Assembly: GCA_017483765.1 (NCBI GenBank)
Contig: JAFUVE010000027.1
Span: 62,001 to 126,000 of the forward strand
Source of the DNA: Bacteroidaceae bacterium
GTDB taxonomy: Bacteria; Bacteroidota; Bacteroidia; Bacteroidales; Bacteroidaceae
Length of the DNA: 64,000 nucleotides
Reading direction: 5' to 3'
Under the pieces are notes generated by a model. The model was not told the origin of the DNA. It worked only from the letters and a program-made list of their open reading frames with translations, and did not search any database. The position numbers and the translations under genes were made by a program. Every line of letters starts with the position of its first letter. The stretch's first letter is position 1. Of this stretch, positions 33,813 through 41,373 are shown piece after piece.

Positions 33813-34082
33813 ATGACTATGACCACAATAGCTTTGAACAATTTATGGAATTTTATTAAAGGACTCACATTATCACAGAAAGACCGTGAATGGCTGGCCA
33901 GCAAGTTGATTATGGGCGACACAAAAGACGAATCTGTTTCCGACGATGAACTTAAAGAACGCTTTCTTTCCATGGCTGGATATTGGGAAGGAAATCCTGA
34001 TGATGAAGCTTACTTCGAGATGATGAGTAATAGGAATTACGGGCGTAACCCAAATCGCAATATTTCGGATTACAATGATTAG
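33813..34082 (+). CDS. putative antitoxin of a VapBC-like pair
   Basis: The 89-residue acidic protein (MTMTTIALNNLWNFIKGLTLSQKDREWLASKLI...) has a helical N-terminal part and an acidic C-terminal part with ERFLSMAGYWEGNPDDEAYFEMM. The VapC-like toxin gene starts 6 nt after its stop, the usual antitoxin-toxin order. The N-terminal LTLSQKDREWLASKL could form a DNA-binding helix pair, but no clear ribbon-helix-helix or AbrB motif is seen. Start is at the ATG at 33813 (or the next Met at 33819), since the -7 box overlaps more upstream codons. Codon use is more AT-rich than in the neighbours. Confidence 0.65.
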   Translation: MTMTTIALNNLWNFIKGLTLSQKDREWLASKLIMGDTKDESVSDDELKERFLSMAGYWEGNPDDEAYFEMMSNRNYGRNPNRNISDYND

Positions 34083-34088
34083 AATAGT

Positions 34089-34490
34089 ATGAACGGGTTT
34101 ATCATAGATACAGACACGTGGATTGAATTTTTCCATCATCACTGCGGAGTCGAAAAAATGATCGCATCAACTCCCATTGATAAAATATTTGTTTCTGAAG
34201 TAACCATAGCAGAACTTACTTTTGGGGCATTACACAGCAATGCGGTTGAACGGCATCTAAAAGAACCAAAAGCAATAGAAGATACGTTTACAATATTGCC
34301 CATTAGCAAGGCGATACGAGATTACGCAGAAATCAGACATGAAATGACAAGCAAAGGAAAGATTGTTGGTGATTTTGACATTTTAATTGCAGCGACTGCC
34401 AGACACTATAATTTGACTGTTGTAACTCATAACACGAAACATTTCCAACACATGACAGGCGTGAACATTGTTGACTGGGTGACGAAATGA
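34089..34490 (+). CDS. VapC-like PIN-domain toxin (ribonuclease)
   Basis: The 133-residue protein has the acidic PIN-domain residues: FIIDTDTWIEF (Asp 7 and Asp 9), VTIAELTFG (Glu 42), GDFDILIAATA (two Asp) and VVTHNTKHFQHM. These coordinate metal in VapC ribonucleases, which cut tRNA or rRNA when not bound by the antitoxin. The gene follows the putative antitoxin by 6 nt. The AT-rich codon use differs from the surrounding housekeeping genes and suggests recent acquisition (inference). No other mobile genes flank it. Confidence 0.85.
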   Translation: MNGFIIDTDTWIEFFHHHCGVEKMIASTPIDKIFVSEVTIAELTFGALHSNAVERHLKEPKAIEDTFTILPISKAIRDYAEIRHEMTSKGKIVGDFDILIAATARHYNLTVVTHNTKHFQHMTGVNIVDWVTK

Positions 34491-34617
34491 CAAATCATTC
34501 GAACATGGACTTTATCCAGTCATTATAGGAATGAAAGTATAAAGGCTTTTCATTCATAAAATTCAAACTTCTCCACATTTCAAACGTTGTTTTCTTTGTC
34601 ATACAAAACCTTTTTAG

Positions 34618-34625
34618 TAACTTTG
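34618..34625 (+). promoter_or_regulatory. -7 box TAACTTTG for the multimodular glycosidase
   Basis: A strong TAnnTTTG match 35 nt before the ATG at 34661. It implies the glycosidase is transcribed apart from the toxin gene. Confidence 0.6.
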
Positions 34626-34660
34626 CCAAACAACACCATATAATTATCAGAGAACCAACA

Positions 34661-37444
34661 ATGAGAAAAGTCATCATCACCGCACTTGCCATCATGGCAC
34701 TGTGCATTAGCAAAATAACAGCACAGACCGGTGCCGACTTCATGAAAGCATTCAAGCCGGCTACCGTGAACGTACCGTTCGACGTCAGCGCAGAAGGTAA
34801 GGAGTTCCGTGTCAAATGGGGTATGGACACTGCGTGGAACTGGGATTTCAATGTCAACCGAGGCATAGCACACATCGGAAAAGGTAATTTCGAAACCGGA
34901 CGAATCTCCTTCCAGCCCAATGCGGAGGTCATCGACAACGGAGACGGAACATACTCCCTGACCGACAAGCAGAAGAACGCTATGAAAAGCCGCTGCAAGA
35001 ACATACTCCTTACGGGATGCAACCAAGTGGAAATCAACAACGACCAAGAGGACGCACTCTCCGACGCCAACTACGCCACATACCAGTCCGTATACCTCAA
35101 CAAGCCCGAGGCGTGGTACAAGCTCATCAAGGCCAGCGTGGCATATGCGAAGGAATGTGGAGTGGAGGTCATCAGCATCGCACCATTCAACGAGCCTGAC
35201 TACACCGCATGGGGACAGGGTACACAGGCAAGCATGAAGGAAATATGCAGACTCATCAAGCAGGACCCGTTCTTCGACGGAATTCGTGTCTGCGGAGGTA
35301 ACACGCTCAACTGCGACCAGGCACTGTCTTGGTACAACTTCTGCCTCGACTACGTGGACGAGGGTAACACACACCAGCTGGCCGGATCATTCGACAACTA
35401 CGCCAGGTTCTTCCAAAAAGTGAAAGCCGACGGAAAGGTGGCGACCGCAGACGAGCTGCACAACGTCGGAGAGGCTATCGTCGGAGCTGAGTACGGAATG
35501 GAAAACGGAATATGGTGGGGATTCGACAGCAAGGCAAGAGGACAGTTCTGCATCGACTCCAATGAAGGCGTACGAATCGGATACGGAGAAAGCAGACCGA
35601 CATGGACTAGCGCAGCTGTCTACCGAAACGAGAAGACCGGCGAAGTACACGGTTTCATGGGATCATCCGAAAGACAGGCCAACAGCGCGTCTTATGCATT
35701 CATCAGCCAGACGAAGGATGTATTTGTCAACGGATACGGACCCACTCGTATGTACGTCTACGACATTCCGGGCGGAACGGGATATCAGAAGGGACAAATC
35801 AACGCGGAACGGCTTTTCGACATCACATGGGGGGAGGACGTCGCGCCGGGAGAAATCAACGGAACATACCAAATCATGAACGCGTCAAGCCGTAAGATGC
35901 TCACATTCAACGGATCTGGAAACGTGCAGAGCGCCACCAGAAAGACCAGCGGGACAACACAGCAGTGGAAAGTCTACCCTGGATACACCGACGGAGACAT
36001 TTCTTACTGGTTCATCGACAACGCAAACACAAGCGCTGCAATCACAAAAACACACCTCAACGTACTCAACAACAACCTCAACTCCGGAGCTGGTGTCATT
36101 TGCTTCGACGCAGGACACGCTGCAAACGAGCAGTGGTATCTCAAATACGCTCAGGACGGATATTACTTCATCATCAGCAGGCTCTCAAACAAATACCTCT
36201 ATTGCGGAAGCACAACAACTGGATCCAACGTCAGCCTTATGACTGAACCGTCGGAAAATACCACCACGACAAACCTCAAGAAATACCTCTGGAGATTCAT
36301 GCCGACCGACGCAAAAGCCGAAACGATGGCACCGGATGCACCAACAGCACTCTCGACGAAGGCCAGGACCGCAAGCATCTCTCTCAACTGGACTGCACCC
36401 GACGACGAGGACATCGAAAGCTACACCATTCTACGTAACGACGGAAAGGAATGGAACACCATCGGACGCAACGACACCATCACATCATTCACGGACAACA
36501 CGGCATTGCCCGGGATTGAATACACATACAAAGTGTATGCGGTCGACCATGCCGGAAACCGTTCGAAACACTCAGAGGAGGCTAAGGCAAAAATCAAGAG
36601 CAAGAAAGCGCTCATATGCCAGCTGCAGTTCGACGGGGACCTCAAGGACAAGTCGCCCAACCACATGGACGCGTCGCTATATGGCAACGAATCCTACAAC
36701 ACGCTGACTGCAACCGTGAAGTCTGGAACCAAGTCGTTCACCTTCGACGGGAAATCATACGCCATGATACCCTACTCCACCGCAGGACTCGACTCCATGA
36801 CCGTCTGCATGTGGGTGAGATGGTCGGGAGGAAATAACTGGCAGCGCATTTTCGACTTCGGCAACGGCACCGACCAGTATATGTTCCTATGCCCGAGCAA
36901 CGGCAGCGAGATGCGATTCGTGATGAAGGACAAGGGGGATGAGCAGATTGTCAGCACTGGAAAACTCTCTGCCAGCGCATGGAGACACATCGCCATCACC
37001 ATACAGCCCGACCAGACTACGGGTAAGGTGAGCGTGAGATTCTACGTCGGAGCAGAAGAGAAGGCGGCAGACGACAACTTCACCATCAAGCCATCCGACA
37101 TCATGCCGTCACTTTGCTTCATCGGACGGAGCATGTTCACGGGAGACCCCCTGTTCAACGGAAGAATGGACGACTTCAGAATCTACAACTACGCACTGAC
37201 ACAGGAAGAAGTGAAGAAAGTGATGGAAGACACGGGCGAGCAGTCGGAAGACATCGAAGAAGACGAGCCTGACACGAAAATCGGCGACGTCAACGAGGAC
37301 GGAAACATCGACATCAGCGACATCGTCGCTGTCATCAACCAAATTGCTGGAACCGCAACATACCGATTCGCAGACGTGAATAACGACAAAAAAGTGGACA
37401 TCAGCGACATCGTCGCAATCATCAATACCATTGCAGGACAATAA
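34661..37444 (+). CDS. secreted GH30-like glycosidase with ricin, FN3, LamG and dockerin-like modules
   Basis: The 927-residue protein has a signal peptide (residues 1-21). Residues 25-390 resemble a clan GH-A (GH30-like) barrel with ISIAPFNEPDYT (acid/base Glu 178) and DELHNVGEAIVGAEYGMENG (candidate nucleophile region near 265-280). A ricin B-like lectin domain covers about 400-547, with QQW/QWYL motifs. An FN3 domain covers about 556-645 and a LamG/concanavalin-like domain about 650-845 (NGRMDDFRIYNYAL). The C-terminus (872-927) has two dockerin-like calcium repeats, IGDVNEDGNIDISDIVAVIN and FADVNNDKKVDISDIVAIIN. Substrate is unknown. Dockerin-like ends occur in Bacteroidetes without clear cohesins, so the partner is an open question. 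It has its own -7 box; a transporter follows after 4 nt. Confidence 0.82.
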   Translation: MRKVIITALAIMALCISKITAQTGADFMKAFKPATVNVPFDVSAEGKEFRVKWGMDTAWNWDFNVNRGIAHIGKGNFETGRISFQPNAEVIDNGDGTYSLTDKQKNAMKSRCKNILLTGCNQVEINNDQEDALSDANYATYQSVYLNKPEAWYKLIKASVAYAKECGVEVISIAPFNEPDYTAWGQGTQASMKEICRLIKQDPFFDGIRVCGGNTLNCDQALSWYNFCLDYVDEGNTHQLAGSFDNYARFFQKVKADGKVATADELHNVGEAIVGAEYGMENGIWWGFDSKARGQFCIDSNEGVRIGYGESRPTWTSAAVYRNEKTGEVHGFMGSSERQANSASYAFISQTKDVFVNGYGPTRMYVYDIPGGTGYQKGQINAERLFDITWGEDVAPGEINGTYQIMNASSRKMLTFNGSGNVQSATRKTSGTTQQWKVYPGYTDGDISYWFIDNANTSAAITKTHLNVLNNNLNSGAGVICFDAGHAANEQWYLKYAQDGYYFIISRLSNKYLYCGSTTTGSNVSLMTEPSENTTTTNLKKYLWRFMPTDAKAETMAPDAPTALSTKARTASISLNWTAPDDEDIESYTILRNDGKEWNTIGRNDTITSFTDNTALPGIEYTYKVYAVDHAGNRSKHSEEAKAKIKSKKALICQLQFDGDLKDKSPNHMDASLYGNESYNTLTATVKSGTKSFTFDGKSYAMIPYSTAGLDSMTVCMWVRWSGGNNWQRIFDFGNGTDQYMFLCPSNGSEMRFVMKDKGDEQIVSTGKLSASAWRHIAITIQPDQTTGKVSVRFYVGAEEKAADDNFTIKPSDIMPSLCFIGRSMFTGDPLFNGRMDDFRIYNYALTQEEVKKVMEDTGEQSEDIEEDEPDTKIGDVNEDGNIDISDIVAVINQIAGTATYRFADVNNDKKVDISDIVAIINTIAGQ

Positions 37445-37448
37445 GGAA

Positions 37449-38453
37449 ATGAAAACCGGAAAGATAAACATACCGCTGCTGACGCTGAGCTCGTCGATGC
37501 ACCTCATGGTCGACGCCATATGCGTGTGCTGCCTCTATCTCATGGCTGTCACCTTCTCCGTGCCATTTCTCGCTGCCGTATTCGTCACGTACAACATCAC
37601 GGCATTCCTGACACAGCCGATCACAGGATTGTACATCGACAAGGTGGGCAACAGCCACTGGCCGCTCATCGGCGCTGTGGCACTGCTGTGTCTGGGAGCG
37701 GCTCTCGTCTATTTCGTCAACGGATCATTTGAACTGCAGCACTCACCAGTGGCGGTGTTTTCCGTGGCTCTGCTCATCGGAATCGGAAACTCGCTATTCC
37801 ACGTCTGGGGAGGAAAGCAGACGGTGCTCAAGAACGGCAACGACCCCAGGCCGCTCGGAGTGTTCGTTTCGACCGGCGCTTTCGGACTGGCCATCGCATA
37901 CGTCTTCTTCTCCTGGAAGACACTCATCATCCTGCTGTTCGCAATCTGTGCCGCAACAATGGCATACATTCTGCTCGACAAGCAGAAGAAAGAATACGGA
38001 CTGGACACCTCCAACGACACAAGCGACGACAGCAACTACGCACCGATGTCCATGAAGACGGCCACAATCGTGCTCGCCGTCATCGGCATCGCGCTCTTTG
38101 TATTCATTCGCTCGTTCGTCGGAGAGTGGTTCTCTGGATCCATCATCAGGACAAACAAGCTGATTCTCATCATCGGATTCACGGCAATGGCGGGAAAGAT
38201 GGCGGGGGGATGGATGATGAAGCACGGAGGTATCATACCCTCGGTATGCGTCATGATTGCAGGAACGCTCATTTGCCTGGCTCTGAAAGGGATGGGCAAC
38301 ACCGTTTGCCTCATCGGACTGTTCATGATCAACTGCACTATGCCCGTCACGCTCTATCTCGCAAACTACGTGCTAAAAGGGCGGGAGGCGCTGGCGTTCG
38401 GTATTCTCGCTGCTGCTCTTATGCCGGGATATATCCTCTCGCAAATCATTTGA
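37449..38453 (+). CDS. MFS-like inner membrane transporter
   Basis: The product is 334 residues from the ATG at 37449, which lies 4 nt after the glycosidase stop. It has about 10-12 hydrophobic segments with loops such as PITGLYIDKVGNSHWP and GGKQTVLKNGNDPRPLG. The shape fits a short MFS-type permease, but the family is unclear. Tight spacing to the glycosidase suggests the gene is co-transcribed and may take up its product (inference). An earlier in-frame TTG (37431) overlaps the glycosidase end and is less likely. Confidence 0.65.
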   Translation: MKTGKINIPLLTLSSSMHLMVDAICVCCLYLMAVTFSVPFLAAVFVTYNITAFLTQPITGLYIDKVGNSHWPLIGAVALLCLGAALVYFVNGSFELQHSPVAVFSVALLIGIGNSLFHVWGGKQTVLKNGNDPRPLGVFVSTGAFGLAIAYVFFSWKTLIILLFAICAATMAYILLDKQKKEYGLDTSNDTSDDSNYAPMSMKTATIVLAVIGIALFVFIRSFVGEWFSGSIIRTNKLILIIGFTAMAGKMAGGWMMKHGGIIPSVCVMIAGTLICLALKGMGNTVCLIGLFMINCTMPVTLYLANYVLKGREALAFGILAAALMPGYILSQII

Positions 38454-38496
38454 ACAAACCAAAGGACTATGTCCTCTTCTAAAAAAACAAAACACC

Positions 38497-38850
38497 ATGG
38501 ACTCCGGACTAGTTTACAATCTGCTGAAACCGCTCATACTCACCATTCTCATCGAGATGGGAGTACTCGTACTGCTGCTGGGAGAACGACGCAAGAAAAT
38601 CCTCTGCGCTTCCGTGGTTGTCAACTGTCTCACGAACGTGCCACTCAATCTCTTCCTCATTTTCATCAGCTACGGATGGACCGAAATCGCTATCGGAGAA
38701 ATCACCGTACTCATCCTGGAGACGCTATGGTACTATATCTTCACGAAAGAATGGAAACGCTCTGCCGCCTATTCGTTCTTCTGCAACGCCATCAGCTTCC
38801 TGTCCGGACTGTTTATATTCTACATTCAAATGCTGCTGTCGGGAAACTGA
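38497..38850 (+). CDS. small inner membrane protein of unknown function
   Basis: The 117-residue protein has four hydrophobic segments (ILTILIEMGVLVLLLG, VVVNCLTNVPLNLFLIFI, GEITVLILETLWYYIF, NAISFLSGLFIFYIQMLL). No soluble domain or motif is known to me. It lies 43 nt after the MFS-like gene and may form a unit with it. The ATG at 38497 is the only sensible start. Confidence 0.6.
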   Translation: MDSGLVYNLLKPLILTILIEMGVLVLLLGERRKKILCASVVVNCLTNVPLNLFLIFISYGWTEIAIGEITVLILETLWYYIFTKEWKRSAAYSFFCNAISFLSGLFIFYIQMLLSGN

Positions 38851-38945
38851 CCAGTGCAGATTGACTTACAACAAAAAGGCGGGACCGGCATCCCATTATC
38901 CGAAACCACAAAATAAAAAAAATAAACCTCAAATACAGACTGAAC

Positions 38946-39386
38946 ATGAACCTACACTTACTCGACCGAATCGTTCCGAACGAAGACCTGTTCATCAAGA
39001 AGGAAAGAGACCAAGGGCAACTGCAACAAAACGAGAATGGGCAACAACCGGCTGACCCCAAGCAGCAGAAACGACTGCAGAAGGAAGCGGAGAAAGCAAG
39101 AAAGAAAGCAGAGAAAGCTAAGAAAAAAGCAGAGAAAGCCAAACAGAAAGAACTGAAGAAAAAGGCAAAACAACAGACCATGGGCAGCCAGCAAGACGGA
39201 CAGGCAGTTAACCTCTCACAGAGAACTGACGCCACAGCAGAAATGCAGACCATTGAAAACCAACAACAAAACGCAAACATGGAAACGGCATCACTATCCG
39301 TGAGCACCGCGTTCCTGCTTGGAGGCGCACTGCTGCTCGTGATGGCGTCAGCACTCTTCTACAGAAAGAAGCAAGGACAAGCATGA
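38946..39386 (+). CDS. tandem family protein 1: LLD motif, Lys/Glu coiled coil, C-terminal TM with FYRKK
   Basis: The 146-residue protein starts MNLHLLDRIVPNE. Residues about 40-78 are a Lys/Ala/Glu coiled coil (KKAEKAKKKAEKAKQKE), with Lys at most exposed positions. The NLSQ motif follows (AVNLSQRT), then a Gln/Asn/Thr-rich linker, then a hydrophobic segment (TAFLLGGALLLVMASALF) ending FYRKKQGQA. No signal peptide is seen. It is the first of five tandem paralogues. I do not recognise the family. One reading is a tail-anchored inner membrane protein with a cytoplasmic coiled coil, but the local charge pattern is odd (see findings). Confidence 0.75.
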   Translation: MNLHLLDRIVPNEDLFIKKERDQGQLQQNENGQQPADPKQQKRLQKEAEKARKKAEKAKKKAEKAKQKELKKKAKQQTMGSQQDGQAVNLSQRTDATAEMQTIENQQQNANMETASLSVSTAFLLGGALLLVMASALFYRKKQGQA

Positions 39387-39471
39387 CTTCGACTTGTAAG
39401 CAGACCTAAGAGAAGAAAAAATAGTGAACACCAAAATTCTTACTTCGTAAATCTTTAATATCTTAATAATT

Positions 39472-39879
39472 ATGACATTTCACCTATTAGACGTAGTCAA
39501 CCCACGAATTGGAGAGCTTGAAGCTGAAATAGAGTCTCATGCGAAACAGCTCAAAGCTCTCGAAATCAAAGAGGAAGAACTGCAACAGCGACAAAATTTG
39601 CTGAACGAAATCGACGAATCCGTTTGGAAGAAAGTGGAGAAGAAAGCGGCAAAGAAAGCAAAGAAACAAGCGCGTGCTGATGCAGCAGAGAACAAGGAAA
39701 ACACCGTAAACCTTGACCAACGAACAAACGACTCAAGCGAAGAAGTAACCGTGAACACAGCGGGGATGGCGGGAACAGGAAACTCTGACGTTTCATCCAT
39801 CGGAACGGCGCTCCTACTGGGGGCAGCACTGCTACTTTGCGCCACCACGGCCATTTTCTATCGAAAAAAGAACGGATAG
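39472..39879 (+). CDS. tandem family protein 2: LLD motif, coiled coil, C-terminal TM with FYRKK
   Basis: The 135-residue protein starts MTFHLLDVVNPRI. A coiled coil follows (ELEAEIESHAKQLKALEIKE, then a Lys/Ala block KKVEKKAAKKAKKQ). TVNLDQRT is the NL(S/D)Q motif. The C-terminal segment is GTALLLGAALLLCATTAIF, ending FYRKKNG. Its shared ends with the other four proteins, despite low likeness in the middle, mark it as a paralogue. It lies 85 nt after protein 1. Confidence 0.75.
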   Translation: MTFHLLDVVNPRIGELEAEIESHAKQLKALEIKEEELQQRQNLLNEIDESVWKKVEKKAAKKAKKQARADAAENKENTVNLDQRTNDSSEEVTVNTAGMAGTGNSDVSSIGTALLLGAALLLCATTAIFYRKKNG

Positions 39880-39978
39880 AAAGACAAGAAACATGATTAA
39901 GAACAGACTGACACTGACTCAGCTGCTGACATAATCATTATCACAACATCAATATTTTAACCATAAAAATTCATCAAC

Positions 39979-40431
39979 ATGAACATACATCTTCTAGACA
40001 TACCCACCGGTTGGCAAGAGATGAGAGAGGCCAGACGCCAAAGAGAGGAGCAGGCTATCAAAAAGCAGGAAGCCACATTGAAAGAACTCCGTCAGGCATT
40101 GAATGCAAAACGGCAAGCTGTCGCTCAACTCGAGAATGACGTGTACAGCAGAGAGGAAATGCTGAAGGAATTCGCGCCGAAAGAATATAAGAAATACCAG
40201 AAGAAGCTGGAGGAAATGGGGCTGGCAAGCAACACGACGTCAGACGACAACACCATCAACCTCGCATCATCGGCGGCAGCAGGGACCACAGCATCCGTAG
40301 CAGTCAACGACACGGAACTGCCTTCCACCGAAACAACAGCATCATCTGTCGGATCGTTCGTCATGATTTGCACGGCACTTTTCCTCTGCGGAACATCGGC
40401 CCTTTTCTACGGAAAGAAAAACAGGCTATAA
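39979..40431 (+). CDS. tandem family protein 3: LLD motif, Gln/Arg coiled coil, C-terminal TM with FYGKK
   Basis: The 150-residue protein starts MNIHLLDIPTGW. The coiled coil is the least Lys-rich of the set (REARRQREEQAIKKQEATLK). TINLASSA is the NL motif, here without the following Gln. A Ser/Thr/Ala-rich linker leads to VMICTALFLCGTSALF and FYGKKNRL. It is the most diverged paralogue (Gly in place of Arg in FYRKK). Spacing to protein 2 is 99 nt. Confidence 0.72.
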   Translation: MNIHLLDIPTGWQEMREARRQREEQAIKKQEATLKELRQALNAKRQAVAQLENDVYSREEMLKEFAPKEYKKYQKKLEEMGLASNTTSDDNTINLASSAAAGTTASVAVNDTELPSTETTASSVGSFVMICTALFLCGTSALFYGKKNRL

Positions 40432-40485
40432 CGATTTCATGTTCTATTATAAAAAAGAATTAATTTCACTTTCATCTAAAATTAT

Positions 40486-40872
40486 ATGAACATACTGTTT
40501 TTAGACGATGTACTTCCGCCCGAGCTCCTGAAAGAGCAAAAGAAATGGGAAAAGGAACAAAGGAAGCAAGATAAGAAAGCGCTGAAGGAAGAGAAGAAGG
40601 CACTCAAACAACTTAAGAAAGAAGAGAAACGAAAGGAAAAGGAACTAAAGAAACAAGCTAAGAAAGGTGTGATTGGTGCAAAAGAAGCGGGCAACGTCCT
40701 CAACCTTTCCCGACAATCTGCCAACACCTGTGAGCAAGCTGTGATAGAAGAAAACAACAGCCAGCAGGAGATGACATTGGCATCCACCTCACTATCAACA
40801 ATCCTACTCATTGGAGCCGCCTTGTTGTTATGTGGAGGATGCGCAGTATTCTATCGGAAAAAATCAACTTGA
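40486..40872 (+). CDS. tandem family protein 4: FLD motif, Lys-rich coiled coil, C-terminal TM with FYRKK
   Basis: The 128-residue protein starts MNILFLDDVLPPELL. The coiled coil (KKALKEEKKALKQLKKEEKR) is very rich in Lys. VLNLSRQS is the NL motif. The end is STILLIGAALLLCGGCAVF plus FYRKKST. It is closest to protein 5, with near-identical KEKELKKQAK and STSLST, suggesting a recent duplication. It is 54 nt after protein 3 and 35 nt before protein 5. Confidence 0.75.
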   Translation: MNILFLDDVLPPELLKEQKKWEKEQRKQDKKALKEEKKALKQLKKEEKRKEKELKKQAKKGVIGAKEAGNVLNLSRQSANTCEQAVIEENNSQQEMTLASTSLSTILLIGAALLLCGGCAVFYRKKST

Positions 40873-40907
40873 CAAACTAATTTTCAAACAAAAAAAAGAT
40901 TAAGCCT

Positions 40908-41291
40908 ATGCAAACCTACATTTTAGACGCAGCACTGCCACCCAAATTGCAGAGAAGACAAGACAAACTAAGTAAAAAATGGGCAAAAGAACGGCAGAAA
41001 GAAGAGAAAAAAAAGAAAAAGAAAGAACTGAAAGAACAAAAGAAACGAGAAAAGGAACTGAAGAAGCAGGCTAAGCAACAAGGAGCCGTTGGCTATACGG
41101 AATCCGAAAACACGCTCAACCTCTCTCAGTGCCAGGCATCCACGACCGCACAAATCGAGGACGGAAACATGGCAAACGGACAAGAACTGACTCAGGCTTC
41201 TACCTCTCTCTCCACCATAATATTATTGGGAGCAGCTCTGCTCATGGTGGGATGCAGCGCATTGTTCTATCGTAAACGGCAGACAAAATAA
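40908..41291 (+). CDS. tandem family protein 5: ILD motif, Lys-rich coiled coil, C-terminal TM with FYRKR
   Basis: The 127-residue protein starts MQTYILDAALPPKL. A Lys/Glu coiled coil (KERQKEEKKKKKKELKEQKK) follows. TLNLSQCQ is the NLSQ motif. The end is STIILLGAALLMVGCSALF plus FYRKRQTK. It closes the array, and a strong terminator follows 20 nt after the stop, so the five genes probably end transcription here. Function unknown, as for its paralogues. Confidence 0.75.
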   Translation: MQTYILDAALPPKLQRRQDKLSKKWAKERQKEEKKKKKKELKEQKKREKELKKQAKQQGAVGYTESENTLNLSQCQASTTAQIEDGNMANGQELTQASTSLSTIILLGAALLMVGCSALFYRKRQTK

Positions 41292-41311
41292 GACTGCACA
41301 AATGACCCTAC

Positions 41312-41355
41312 AAGCCGGGGCCGCCTCTATCTGACGACAGAGGCGGCCCCGGCTT
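41312..41355. terminator. strong bidirectional terminator between the five-gene array and fkp
   Basis: A perfect 17 bp GC-rich stem (AAGCCGGGGCCGCCTCT at 41312-41328 with its complement at 41339-41355) and a 10-nt loop lie between the convergent array and fkp. The U run is weak on both sides. Confidence 0.8.
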
Positions 41356-41373
41356 GGCGTATGTGTAATGTTT

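Noticed and set aside
38946..41291. Five-gene array as LPXTG-type or PEP-CTERM-type sorted surface proteins
   Set aside because: The C-terminal segment with a basic end is similar in shape, but there is no LPXTG or PEP motif before it and no N-terminal signal peptide.
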